Assembly (NCBI GenBank): GCA_934648845.1 | Contig: CAKUFS010000021.1 | Coordinates: 1 to 40,273 of the forward strand | Source of the DNA: an uncultured Eggerthellaceae bacterium | GTDB lineage: Bacteria; Actinomycetota; Coriobacteriia; Coriobacteriales; Eggerthellaceae | Length of the DNA: 40,273 nucleotides | Direction of reading: 5' to 3' | In this document: one piece after another, positions 24,207 through 32,866 of the stretch | Layout of the letters: every line of letters starts with the position of its first letter | Numbering within the stretch: position 1 is the stretch's first letter | Notes under the pieces: generated by a model | The model's database searches: none | The model's input: only the letters and a program-made list of their open reading frames with translations | What the model was told of the DNA's origin: nothing | Position numbers and translations under genes: made by a program

Positions 24207-24434
24207 ATGGCGAAATACGAAGTGCTTCGCGAAATCTTCAATCAGTGCAGCGGAAACCAAATGCGCGACATCTACGTTGAAGAAGTGGACATCGATGATA
24301 TCAACGTCTTCATGAATACGTATCGCGTGGGCAAGCACATCACTGAAGAGCGCTATGAGAAACCCGACGGCACCATCATCTTCGACCTGAACACCGATGG
24401 ACTTCGCCAACGCATTAGCTTCCAGCCCATGTAA
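24207..24434 (+). CDS. Unrecognised 75-aa protein in the CODH/ACS cluster
   Basis: A 75-aa acidic protein with mixed helix/strand character (YEVLREIFNQCSGNQMRDIYVEEVDIDDINVF and TIIFDLNTDGLRQRISF). It has one cysteine and no clear metal motif or membrane segment. GAGG lies eight bases before ATG 24207. It lies between cooT and cooC in the same orientation, so it probably takes part in metallocentre assembly or regulation, but I do not recognise the family and assign no function. Confidence 0.7.
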   Translation: MAKYEVLREIFNQCSGNQMRDIYVEEVDIDDINVFMNTYRVGKHITEERYEKPDGTIIFDLNTDGLRQRISFQPM

Positions 24435-24496
24435 ACCGCATCAGGCAACGCGAACAAGCAAACACAACGAAGCGACAAAGAAGGATTGCGAAAACT

Positions 24497-25291
24497 ATGA
24501 CGTATACCATTGCTATGGCCGGAAAAGGTGGTACGGGAAAAACCACCATCACTGGCATGCTCATTGAGTACTTGGCGGAAAAGAGCAAAGGTCCCATTTT
24601 GGCCGTTGACGCCGATGCCAACGAAAACCTCAACGAAGTGTTGGGCGTTGACATTGAAGCCACGCTCGGCGACATTCGCGAAGTGGTTGCACGCGCCGAA
24701 GACCAACTCGAAAACCCCATTCCCAGCAGCATGACCAAGCAGGAATTCCTGCAGTACAAGCTATCCAATGCTTTGACCGAAGAGGACAACTACGATCTTC
24801 TGGTTATGGGCCGCACGCAGGGCAAAGGCTGCTACTGCTTTGTAAACGACCTGCTTACCGCCCAGCTGCGCAAGATCTCCAGCAACTACGATTACATCGT
24901 GGTTGACAACGAAGCCGGCATGGAGCACATCAGCCGCGGCATTCTGCCCGCTGTTGACATGGTCATTCTGGTTTCTGACTGCAGCCGCCGCGGCATTCAA
25001 GCGGTTGGCCGCATTGCCGAAATGGTACGCACGCTGAACTTGAACCCGAGCATCATGAAGCTCATCGTCAACCGCGCGCCTGAAGGCAAGCTGGATCCCG
25101 GCATTGAAGAAGAGATTAAAAAACAGGGGTTGGATCTTTTAGGCGTCCTTCCCCACGACGCTGCCATTTACGAAGCAGATTGCGCGGGCCAGCCCACCGC
25201 AACGCTTCCCGATACGGCAGCGGCGAAATCAGCTCTGTACCCCCTGTTGGACGAGCTGTTCAAAGAGGCAAAAGAAGCTCAGGCGAAATAA
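24497..25291 (+). CDS. cooC: CooC/AcsF-type nickel insertion ATPase
   Basis: 264-aa MinD/NifH-like ATPase that drives nickel insertion into CODH or ACS. The deviant P-loop GKGGTGKTT is at residues 9-17. The nickel-binding pair Cys112-x-Cys114 (GKGCYCFVN) sits at the same positions as in the characterised CooC1. DNEAGMEHISRG, VSDCSRRGIQAVGRI and IVNRAP complete the family pattern. AcsF is the usual name for the homologue that acts on ACS, and since acsB is in this operon while cooS/acsA is not, AcsF may be the better label. It precedes acsD by 67 bases. Confidence 0.92.
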   Translation: MTYTIAMAGKGGTGKTTITGMLIEYLAEKSKGPILAVDADANENLNEVLGVDIEATLGDIREVVARAEDQLENPIPSSMTKQEFLQYKLSNALTEEDNYDLLVMGRTQGKGCYCFVNDLLTAQLRKISSNYDYIVVDNEAGMEHISRGILPAVDMVILVSDCSRRGIQAVGRIAEMVRTLNLNPSIMKLIVNRAPEGKLDPGIEEEIKKQGLDLLGVLPHDAAIYEADCAGQPTATLPDTAAAKSALYPLLDELFKEAKEAQAK

Positions 25292-25358
25292 GCCTTTGCT
25301 TTTTATGTAATAGGCAGTAACAATTCTAGGAAGAGAACTGTAAAAGGAGGTAATGGCT

Positions 25359-26300
25359 ATGCCATTCAAGAAGACGGCTCAAACGTATTCCGCGTCTATC
25401 AACACGGTTACGCTTGGCACCGGCGACAAGGCAGTCACCGTCGGCGGTAACAACGTTGATGCACTGTGCAGCTTTGATGCTCCTATCGAGCACAAGCCCC
25501 TTATCGGCTTCGAAATCACTGATAAGGGAATCGACACCACCCTGCCGAAGCTGGCAGCAGAATTTGCTGGCTGCGACACGGTTGCCGCTCAGGCTGCTCA
25601 CGCAGCACAGATCCCTGGCGTTGGCTTCGTAGCAATCCATTTCGAAAGCGCCGACCCCAACGGTGAAGACATGTCTGTTGAGGACTGCGTTGCCATGGCT
25701 AAGGAAGTTGCTGCAGCAACCGACGCTCCCCTGTGCTTTGAGGGCTGCAAGAACTTCGACAAGGACGCTAAGATTTTCGAGGCTGTTTCCGCAGCCCTGG
25801 AAGGTCGCAACATCTTACTGCTTTCCGCTCGTGAGGAAAACTACAAGACCGTTGCCGCTTCCGCTGGCATGGCTTACAACCAGAAGTTCGGCGCCGAATC
25901 TGCCGTTGACATCAACCTGGCTAAGCAGCTCAACGTTTTGATCGGCCAGATGGGCATCCAGTCCAACGGCTACATGATGAACCTGGGTACCGCTGCTGTA
26001 GGTTACGGCTTTGAGTACCTGCTGTCCACCATCGACCGCGTTCGCGCTGCTGCTTTGGGCCAGAGCGACGCTCAGCTGCAGGTGCCTATCATCACTCCTT
26101 GCGCTGCTGACTGCTGGGGCGTTAAAGAGGCTCTGACCGAAGAGTCTGAAGCTCCCGAGTGGGGCGCTCGCGAAGAGCGTGGCATCCAGATGGAAATCTG
26201 CACTGCGGCTGCTGTTTTGGGCGCAGGCTCCGATGCCGTTATCCTTGGCCATCCCGATTCCGTTGCAACGATCTCCAGCTTCGTTGCAGCTATGATGTAG
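25359..26300 (+). CDS. acsD: Corrinoid iron-sulfur protein small subunit (AcsD/CdhD)
   Basis: 313-aa small subunit of the heterodimeric CFeSP, the methyl carrier between methyltransferase and ACS. The TIM-barrel shows GFEITDKGIDTTLPKLAAEF, QIPGVGFVAIHFESADPN, LCFEGCKNFDKDA and the corrinoid-contacting regions (NLGTAAVGYGFEYLLSTIDRVR). GGAGG is eight bases from ATG 25359; ATG 25353 is too close to it. Codons ending in T (GCT, GTT) are more frequent here than in the flanking genes, as often seen in highly expressed genes. The gene is followed by acsC after ten bases, which supports a 1:1 subunit ratio. Confidence 0.95.
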   Translation: MPFKKTAQTYSASINTVTLGTGDKAVTVGGNNVDALCSFDAPIEHKPLIGFEITDKGIDTTLPKLAAEFAGCDTVAAQAAHAAQIPGVGFVAIHFESADPNGEDMSVEDCVAMAKEVAAATDAPLCFEGCKNFDKDAKIFEAVSAALEGRNILLLSAREENYKTVAASAGMAYNQKFGAESAVDINLAKQLNVLIGQMGIQSNGYMMNLGTAAVGYGFEYLLSTIDRVRAAALGQSDAQLQVPIITPCAADCWGVKEALTEESEAPEWGAREERGIQMEICTAAAVLGAGSDAVILGHPDSVATISSFVAAMM

Positions 26301-26310
26301 GAGGTATACC

Positions 26311-27639
26311 ATGGCTCTCAAAGGTCTTGATATCTTCAAATTGACTCCTAAGACTAACTGCAAGGAATGCGGCAACCCCACTTGCATGGCGTTCGCTATG
26401 AAGGTTGCCCAGGGTGCTGTTAGCCTGGACAAATGCCCCCATATGTCTGCTGAAGCTCTGGCTCAGCTCTCCGAGGCAACTGCTCCTCCCATGAAGACCA
26501 TCAAAATTGGTACTGGTGCCGAAGAGCACAGCATGGGCGGCGAAACCGTTCTGTATCGTCACGAGAAGACGTTCGTTTCTCGCAACCTGTTCTCTGTTGC
26601 TATGACTGCTGCTAACTTCGACGAGAAGTGGGCTGCTATCAAAGACGTTGATTACGATCGTATTTCCGAGCGTATGTACGTTGAGACCCTGACCCTTCAG
26701 TTCGAAGGCGACAAGGATGCTTACGTAGAACTGGTGAAGAAGGCTGCCGAGACTGGCCGCACTCTGATCCTGAACTGCTGCTGCCCCGATGCTGCTCGCG
26801 CTGCTTTGGAAGTTTGCGCAGCTGGCAAGCCCATCCTGAATGGCGCTAAGGCTGACAACCTGGACGACATGAACGCTCTGGCCACCGAGTTCGGCGTGGT
26901 TCTGGGTGTATTCGGCGACGACCTGGACAGCCTGTACGACACCGTTGCTGCGCTTGAAGGCAAGGGCAACAAGAACCTGGTGCTCAACGTTTCCACCGCT
27001 TCTGCCAAGGAAGCTTACATGGAAGCTGTTCTGATTCGCCGCGCTGCCATCAAGGGCAACGACCGCACCTTCGGTTATCCTTCCATTGTGAACGTTGCTG
27101 CTATCGCCCCGGGCGACATGCACATGCAGGAGGCTCTGGCTTCTCTGTTCACCATCAAGTACGGCTCCATCATCGTTATGGATGGCATGAGCTACGCTGA
27201 GGCTCTGCCGCTGTATGGCATGCGCCAGAACGTGTACACCGACCCGCAGAAGCCGATGACCGTTGAGCCTAAGGTTTACCCGCTGAACGGCGCCGATGCA
27301 ACTTCTCCTGTTGTTGCAACCGTAGACTTCGCGCTGACCTACTTCCTGGTTTCCGCCGAACTCGAGCGCTCCGGTGTACCGGTTAACCTGATGATCACCG
27401 ACGCTGGTGGCTACTCCGTTCTGACCTCTTGGGCTGCTGGTAAGTTCTCTGCTGGCTCCATCACAAAGTTCATCCAGGAAAACGGCATTGAAGATGCAAT
27501 CTCTTGCCGCAAGCTCATCATCCCGGGCAAGGTTGCCGTTTTGAAGGGCGAACTGGAAGAGCGTCTGCCTGAGTGGGAAATCATCACCGCTCCGAACGAG
27601 GCTGTTGAACTGGTTAAGTTCATGAAGGAACTTCAGTAG
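26311..27639 (+). CDS. acsC: Corrinoid iron-sulfur protein large subunit (AcsC/CdhE)
   Basis: 442-aa large CFeSP subunit, which carries the [4Fe-4S] cluster and binds cobamide at its C-terminus. The cluster ligands Cys17, Cys20, Cys25 and Cys42 match the known enzyme in spacing (CKECGNPTC ... LDKCP). The central TIM barrel follows, then a C-terminal cobamide-binding domain (LMITDAGGYSVLTSWAAGKFSAGSI at about 350-375). AGGAGG lies seven bases before ATG 26311. The length is as in Moorella (about 446). Its Co(I) form accepts methyl from AcsE and donates it to AcsB; accidental oxidation to Co(II) is reversed by AcsV. Confidence 0.95.
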   Translation: MALKGLDIFKLTPKTNCKECGNPTCMAFAMKVAQGAVSLDKCPHMSAEALAQLSEATAPPMKTIKIGTGAEEHSMGGETVLYRHEKTFVSRNLFSVAMTAANFDEKWAAIKDVDYDRISERMYVETLTLQFEGDKDAYVELVKKAAETGRTLILNCCCPDAARAALEVCAAGKPILNGAKADNLDDMNALATEFGVVLGVFGDDLDSLYDTVAALEGKGNKNLVLNVSTASAKEAYMEAVLIRRAAIKGNDRTFGYPSIVNVAAIAPGDMHMQEALASLFTIKYGSIIVMDGMSYAEALPLYGMRQNVYTDPQKPMTVEPKVYPLNGADATSPVVATVDFALTYFLVSAELERSGVPVNLMITDAGGYSVLTSWAAGKFSAGSITKFIQENGIEDAISCRKLIIPGKVAVLKGELEERLPEWEIITAPNEAVELVKFMKELQ

Positions 27640-27685
27640 TATTTACAAGTCTTTCAAAACCGTAAAGAACTTATAGCAATCACGA

Positions 27686-27753
27686 TTGTTCGCTCAGTAA
27701 GTGATAGACTATACACGGTAACCATGGGCGACGGGTAAGATGCCCGCCGCCCA
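27686..27753 (+). promoter_or_regulatory. Putative internal promoter and hairpin before acsE
   Basis: TTGTTC (27686-27691) and TATACA (27710-27715) are 18 bases apart. They are followed by a strong stem ATGGGCG ... CGCCCAT with an inner CGGG/CCCG (27723-27753). The tail CTTTATAG is weakly T-rich. Together they may allow separate control of acsE-acsB from acsDC. Confidence 0.4.
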
Positions 27754-27778
27754 TCTTTATAGAAAGGGGACTAAATCC

Positions 27779-28567
27779 ATGGGTAAGTTCGTAGTTATTG
27801 GTGAGCGCATTTCCGTAACCGCGCCCTCCATTCGCGCCGCCTTCGAAGCACGCGATCCCGAGCCGGTTGTTTCTCGCTGCCGTCAGCAGCTGGAAGCTGG
27901 CGCAACCTACATCGACGTTAACATCGGCCCTGCCGAAAAAGACGGCGAAGATCTGATGAAATGGGCTGTTCAGCTGCTTCAGGGCGAGTTCGACAACGTT
28001 CCTCTGGCTCTGGACACCGCCAACAAGGCCGCTATCGAAGCTGGTATCTCTGTTTACAACCGCGCTAAGGGTAAGCCGATCGTCAACTCCGCCGACGCTG
28101 CTGGCCGCCTTGAGTACGTTGACCTGGCTGCCGCAAACGATGCTATCGTTATCGCACTGTGCAATGGCAACGGCATTGCTTCCGACAACGACGAGCGCAT
28201 GGGCTACATGCAAACGCTGATGGAGCGCGGCATGGAAGCTGGCATGGACGTTGCCGAAGACATGTGGTTCGACCCGCTGTTCCTGGTTACCAAGGGCATG
28301 CAGGACAAGCAGATGGACATTCTGGAATTCATCAAGATGATTTCTGACATGGGTATGAAGTCTACTGGTGGTCTGTCCAACAACTCCAACGGTATGCCGA
28401 AGCACATCCGCCCAATCATGGACTCCGTTATGGTTGCAATGGCTATGATGCAGGGTCTGACCTCCGCTATCGTCAACCCGAACGACCTGCGCTTGATGGA
28501 GACCATCAAGTCTGCCGACATCATCAAGAACAACACTCTGTACGCTGACTCCTACCTGGAGATTTAA
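27779..28567 (+). CDS. acsE: Methyltetrahydrofolate:corrinoid iron-sulfur protein methyltransferase
   Basis: 262-aa TIM-barrel methyltransferase (MeTr) that transfers the N5-methyl group of CH3-THF to Co(I) of CFeSP. The length equals the Moorella protein. Pterin-binding signatures: VVIGERISVTAPSIRAAF, YIDVNIGPAEKDGEDLMKWAVQ, LDTANKAAIEAG, PIVNSADAAGRLE and STGGLSNNSNGMP (the Asn-rich loop near the folate). AGAAAGGGGA lies upstream of ATG 27779. It is separated from acsC by 139 bases containing a possible promoter and hairpin, and from acsB by a long inverted repeat. Confidence 0.95.
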   Translation: MGKFVVIGERISVTAPSIRAAFEARDPEPVVSRCRQQLEAGATYIDVNIGPAEKDGEDLMKWAVQLLQGEFDNVPLALDTANKAAIEAGISVYNRAKGKPIVNSADAAGRLEYVDLAAANDAIVIALCNGNGIASDNDERMGYMQTLMERGMEAGMDVAEDMWFDPLFLVTKGMQDKQMDILEFIKMISDMGMKSTGGLSNNSNGMPKHIRPIMDSVMVAMAMMQGLTSAIVNPNDLRLMETIKSADIIKNNTLYADSYLEI

Positions 28568-28609
28568 TCTCGGTACAGGCGTTATTCGCCAAACAACATA
28601 AGCTTCACG

Positions 28610-28666
28610 ATGCGCCGCGCGCGCCGAAAACGCACGTTTCAACGCAGTTTTCGGCGGCAGGCGCAT
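28610..28666 (+). other. Long nested stem-loop between acsE and acsB
   Basis: Outer arms ATGCGCC (28610-28616) / GGCGCAT (28660-28666) and inner arms GCCGAAAAC (28623-28631) / GTTTTCGGC (28647-28655) are perfect. No T-run follows, so it is more likely an RNA-processing or mRNA-stability element, or an attenuated terminator, than a full stop. The acsB ribosome binding site is about 30 bases further on. Confidence 0.55.
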
Positions 28667-28713
28667 TGGAGTGTATAGGAAATGTCAAAAAAATAGACCA
28701 AAGGGGATTAAAA

Positions 28714-30975
28714 ATGGGACTTTTTGACTTCTTGAAGAAAGACAAGGACGAAGCAAAGCAAGAGGTTGCTCCCGCCGCCGAAGAGGCGGCCGTGGAAGCA
28801 GAGCCCGCAGCCGAAGAAGCAGCTGCAGAGGGCACCGGCAATGCGCTGATGGACATGATTTACGGCGGTTCCGATGCCGTAATCGATCTGACCGAAGGCG
28901 CTGTTGCCGCAGCAATCGAAGCACATGGCGAAGATGCCGCCATCGCCTTCCCTGACACCGCATACTTCCTGCCCACCATCTATGCCGCTACCGGCGTAAA
29001 GGTACAGAAGCTGAGCGATCTGGGTGCTTGCATTGACGTTATGAAGAGCCTGGACACGCACGCAGCCGACCTGGGCGCAGCTTTGAACGCCGGCCTGGCA
29101 ACTGCTGTTGGCGCTGAAATCATTGAGGCTTTGAAGTGGGTCAACAATCCTACTCCGTACGAAAACGAAGCTGGCATTGGCTTTGTTCCCGACCCGGTCA
29201 TTCGTTCTTTGGGCGTGCCGCTGGTTACCGGCGACATTCCGGGCGTTGCCGTTGTTTTGGGCAAGGCCGATGACGCTGCAAGCGTTGCCTCCATCATCCG
29301 CGATTACCAGGACAAGGGCCTGATGACCTTCTTGGTCGGCGAAGTCATTGACCAGGCTATCGCTGAAGGCGTGAAGATGGGCGTTGAGTACCGCATTGTG
29401 CCTTTGGGCCACGACGTAACGGCTGTTACCCATGTTGTAACCGTTGCCATTCGTGCTGCCTTGATCTTCGGCGCTGTTGAGCCGGGCAACCTGGCTGCAT
29501 TGCTTGAATACACTAAAGAACGCGTTCCTGCCTTTGTCAACACGTTCGGCGCTATCGACAACGTTGTTGTTTCCGCTGGTGCAGGCGCTATTGCTTTGGG
29601 CTTCCCCGTTATTGTGGACATCCCCTTGGGCGACCTGCAGGTTCCCGGTGCGCTTGAATCCGAAGAGAATCATGGCAACACCGTTGCGAAGTCCCTGCAG
29701 ATGCGCAACATCAAGGTTAAGGCTAAGGCCGTTGAACTGCCGGTTTCCTTCGCAGCTGCTTTCGAAGGCGAAATCGTGCGCAAGAAGGACTGCTACGTTG
29801 AATTCGACTCCGACCACAACCCCACCGCTGAGTTGCTGGAAATGGCCGATGCCGATGCTGTTGAAGACGGCAAGGTTACCATCGACGGTCCCGATGTAGA
29901 CGAGAACGCCACCGAGCTTATCCGCCTTCCTTTGATCACGAACATCAAGGTGTACGGCGAAAAGATGCAGCCTGACTTCGAGTCTGTTATCGAGCGTAAC
30001 ATCCACACCTGGTTCAACTACATTGAAGGCGTTATGCACACCGGTCAGCGCAACCTGTTCCGCATTCGCATTAGCAAGGATGCGTTTGAGCGCGGCCTGC
30101 GCCTGAAGCACTTCGGCGACGTTTTGGTAAGCATGATCAAGCAGGACTTCGGCGAGGTTGTTGACAAGGTTGAAGTCACGTTCATCACCGACAAGGCCAA
30201 GGCCGAGGCATTCATCGCTGAGAGGGCTATGCCCACCTATCAGGAGCGCGACAACCGCATTGCTTCTCTTACCGATGAAGCCGTTGACACGTTCTACACC
30301 TGCACGCTATGCCAGAGCTTCGCACCTGCTCACTGCTGCGTGGTTACCCCCGAGCGCTTGGGTCTGTGCGGTGCTGTTTCCTGGCTTGACGCTAAGGCTG
30401 CAAAGCAGCTGAACGACGCTGGTCCTTCTCAGCCTATCCCCAAGGAAGGCTGCATTGACGAACGCACCGGCCGCTACACCACGGTCAACGAAGTCATCAA
30501 GGAAGCAACGCACGGCGCCGTTGAGAACGTTACGCTGTACTCGCTGATTGAAGACCCCATGACTTCCTGCGGTTGCTTCGAATGCATCTGCGGCATTGAG
30601 CCTTTGTCCAACGGCGTTGTTATCTGCAACCGTGAATACGTGGGCATGACCCCCACCGGCATGACGTTCGGCGAACTGGCGTCCATGACCGGCGGCGGCG
30701 TTCAGACCCCGGGCTTCATGGGCCACGGCCGTTCCTTCATTTCTTCCAAGAAGTTCATCGCCGCTGAAGGCGGCCCCGAGCGCATTGTTTGGATGCCGAA
30801 GGAACTCAAGGACGACGTTGCTGATCGCCTGAACAAGACCGTGTTCGAAATGACGGGCATCGAGAACTTCACCGACATGGTTGGCGACGAGACCATCGCT
30901 ACCGATCCCGAAGAGCTCCTGGCCTTCTTGACCGAGAAGGGACATCCGGCACTGAGCATGGATCCCATCATGTAA
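28714..30975 (+). CDS. acsB: Acetyl-CoA synthase (CO-methylating), AcsB/CdhC
   Basis: 753-aa ACS, which joins CO, the CFeSP methyl group and CoA into acetyl-CoA at the nickel A-cluster. The four cluster cysteines Cys530, 533, 542 and 552 have the spacing x2, x8, x9 of the Moorella enzyme. The Cys619-Gly620-Cys621 pair that holds the distal nickel is offset by exactly the same 89 residues. PTGMTFGELASMTGGGVQTPGFMGHGR is fully conserved-looking. Residues ~8-42 are an acidic Ala/Glu/Pro-rich extension (EEAAVEAEPAAEEAAAEG) not seen in the standard enzyme. ATG 28714 has AAGGGG seven bases upstream. No adjacent acsA is present, although ACS normally forms a complex with it. Confidence 0.97.
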   Translation: MGLFDFLKKDKDEAKQEVAPAAEEAAVEAEPAAEEAAAEGTGNALMDMIYGGSDAVIDLTEGAVAAAIEAHGEDAAIAFPDTAYFLPTIYAATGVKVQKLSDLGACIDVMKSLDTHAADLGAALNAGLATAVGAEIIEALKWVNNPTPYENEAGIGFVPDPVIRSLGVPLVTGDIPGVAVVLGKADDAASVASIIRDYQDKGLMTFLVGEVIDQAIAEGVKMGVEYRIVPLGHDVTAVTHVVTVAIRAALIFGAVEPGNLAALLEYTKERVPAFVNTFGAIDNVVVSAGAGAIALGFPVIVDIPLGDLQVPGALESEENHGNTVAKSLQMRNIKVKAKAVELPVSFAAAFEGEIVRKKDCYVEFDSDHNPTAELLEMADADAVEDGKVTIDGPDVDENATELIRLPLITNIKVYGEKMQPDFESVIERNIHTWFNYIEGVMHTGQRNLFRIRISKDAFERGLRLKHFGDVLVSMIKQDFGEVVDKVEVTFITDKAKAEAFIAERAMPTYQERDNRIASLTDEAVDTFYTCTLCQSFAPAHCCVVTPERLGLCGAVSWLDAKAAKQLNDAGPSQPIPKEGCIDERTGRYTTVNEVIKEATHGAVENVTLYSLIEDPMTSCGCFECICGIEPLSNGVVICNREYVGMTPTGMTFGELASMTGGGVQTPGFMGHGRSFISSKKFIAAEGGPERIVWMPKELKDDVADRLNKTVFEMTGIENFTDMVGDETIATDPEELLAFLTEKGHPALSMDPIM

Positions 30976-31005
30976 GACCCTTTCCCGGAAAGGACAAAAC
31001 GCCTG

Positions 31006-32673
31006 ATGTATACCATCACGTTTTCGATCGAAGGCGGCGACGACCACAAGGTCGCTGCCGCCTTCGGCGCTAATATCCTTGAAGTAGCCCGCGAGGCGGG
31101 TATATCCATTGACGCTCCCTGCGGCGGTGCTGGCACCTGCGGCAAATGCCGCGTAAAGCTGCTGGAGGGCGAAGTCGAGGGCGGCAGAAACCATCGCAAG
31201 CCGCAAGAATACGAAGAAGGCTGGCGTCTGGCCTGCCAAAGCACGGTTTGCGCCGATGCGCACTTTATGGTGCCTGCAGAAGCCGCAAGCTTTGCGCACG
31301 ATATTCAAACGGCCGACCTTTCTACACAGGTGGAACTTGACCGCTACAATCACGAAGTAAGCAACATCTTTGCCACCGGGATTGCGCGCGGCGTGCAGGA
31401 AGCTGGCTACGGCGTTGCCATTGACATTGGCACCACCACGGTAACCGCCGCCCTGCTTGACCTGGCAACGGGCGAAATCCACGGCAAAGCAAGCGCTGGC
31501 AACGATCAGATTCGCTACGGCGCCGATGTTATCAACCGCATTATCAGCCAATCGAAGCCAGGCGGTGTGGAAGCGCTGCGTGAAGCAATTCGCGAGAACA
31601 CGATTGTTCCCCTGTTGGGCGATTTGTGCTCTCAGGCGGGCATCGAAGGCACGCAAATCAACCGCTGCGTTATTGCCGGCAATACCACCATGGAGCACTT
31701 GTTCTTGGGCGCGAACGGCGACAGCATTCGCCTGGAGCCCTATGAGCCCGAATTCCTGGAGCGCCACGGCGATACCGGCGCAAGCACGGGGCTTCCCATT
31801 GCACCTGATGCACCGGTAATCTTCGCTCCCAACGTGGGCAGCTACGTAGGCGGCGACATTACCGCCGGTACGCTTGCCACGCTTCTGTGGAACAGCGAAG
31901 AAATGTCGTTCTTCATTGACCTGGGCACGAACGGCGAAATGGTTTACGGCAACGGCGACTTTATGTTGACGTGCGCATGCTCTGCCGGTCCTGCATTCGA
32001 AGGCGGAGACATTTCGTGCGGCATGCGCGCCACAAAGGGCGCCATCCAAAAGCTCACCATTGATGATGAGACCATGGATCCCACTTACGACGTAGTAGGC
32101 GATGTTGCACCTGTTGGCCTGTGCGGTTCGGGCATCATCGATACCGTGGCCGAGCTGTTCCGCACGGGCATCATCAGCGCGCGCGGCAAGTTCTCCCGCG
32201 AAGGCAAACGCATCCGTCCGCTTGATGGCGGCGGCTGCGAGTATGTTTTGGCCTTCGAAGGCGAAAACGGCGCAAAGCACGATGTGACCATCAACGAGAC
32301 CGACCTTGACAACTTCATCCGCGCAAAAGGTGCCATTTTCAGCGCGTTCCGCACCATGCTAAACTCGGTTGGTGCTACGCCCGATGATTTGAGCCAGGTC
32401 ATTATCGCAGGTGGTATTGGTAGCGGCATCAACATGGCAAACGCTATGGAGATTGGTATGCTGCCGAAGATGCCCCTGGAGAAATATCACTACATTGGCA
32501 ACAGCTCCCTTACCGGCGCTTGCGCCATGCTGGTATCCGATGAAGCAACAGAGAAAGTATTCGAACTAAGTCAGTGCATGACCTACCTGGAACTTTCCGT
32601 TGAACCGGGCTACATGGATGAATTTGTAGCCGCGTGCTTCATCCCCCACACCGACGCCTCGCTTTTCGCGTAA
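31006..32673 (+). CDS. acsV: Reductive activator of CFeSP (AcsV/RACo, 2Fe-2S and ASKHA domains)
   Basis: 555-aa ATP-dependent activator that reduces Co(II) CFeSP back to Co(I). The N-terminal plant-type [2Fe-2S] domain has ligands Cys39, Cys45, Cys48 and Cys77 (CGGAGTCGKC ... LACQ). After a linker comes the ASKHA actin-like ATPase domain, with the phosphate loop AIDIGTTTVTAALLD (about residues 138-152), NTTMEHLFLG, DLGTNGEMVYG and VIIAGGIGSGINMANAMEIGMLP. AAAGGA lies about 11 bases before ATG 31006, inside a short inverted repeat (CCTTTCC/GGAAAGG) that might mask it. It follows acsB by 30 bases and ends the cluster. Confidence 0.93.
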   Translation: MYTITFSIEGGDDHKVAAAFGANILEVAREAGISIDAPCGGAGTCGKCRVKLLEGEVEGGRNHRKPQEYEEGWRLACQSTVCADAHFMVPAEAASFAHDIQTADLSTQVELDRYNHEVSNIFATGIARGVQEAGYGVAIDIGTTTVTAALLDLATGEIHGKASAGNDQIRYGADVINRIISQSKPGGVEALREAIRENTIVPLLGDLCSQAGIEGTQINRCVIAGNTTMEHLFLGANGDSIRLEPYEPEFLERHGDTGASTGLPIAPDAPVIFAPNVGSYVGGDITAGTLATLLWNSEEMSFFIDLGTNGEMVYGNGDFMLTCACSAGPAFEGGDISCGMRATKGAIQKLTIDDETMDPTYDVVGDVAPVGLCGSGIIDTVAELFRTGIISARGKFSREGKRIRPLDGGGCEYVLAFEGENGAKHDVTINETDLDNFIRAKGAIFSAFRTMLNSVGATPDDLSQVIIAGGIGSGINMANAMEIGMLPKMPLEKYHYIGNSSLTGACAMLVSDEATEKVFELSQCMTYLELSVEPGYMDEFVAACFIPHTDASLFA

Positions 32674-32686
32674 CGTCACGTATGCG

Positions 32687-32726
32687 AGCAAGGGACAATG
32701 AATCATCGTTGTCCCTTGCTTTTTTC
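32687..32726 (+). terminator. Strong intrinsic terminator after the CODH/ACS cluster
   Basis: AGCAAGGGACAA (32687-32698) pairs perfectly with TTGTCCCTTGCT (32709-32720) around a ten-base loop, followed by six T's. It starts 13 bases after the acsV stop. Confidence 0.92.
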
Positions 32727-32866
32727 TGACAGCTGTCTCGCATTGCAGCACGTCGAAACCCCGCAAGCACCTGCGCTCGCAGCACTAAAGGCGGCGAGAT
32801 CGCTTTACAGCCGCTGCAAAACAAGCCGCAACGCTCCGCAACATCCCCAAAGAAATAAGGTACCCC

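Noticed and set aside
28708..30111. Minus-strand open frame of 467 codons opposite acsB
   Set aside because: Shadow frame of acsB with no domain or start signals.
30307..32280. Long minus-strand open frame of 657 codons opposite acsB/acsV
   Set aside because: It is a shadow of strongly conserved + strand genes; its composition is that of a reverse-complement frame and it has no ribosome binding site.
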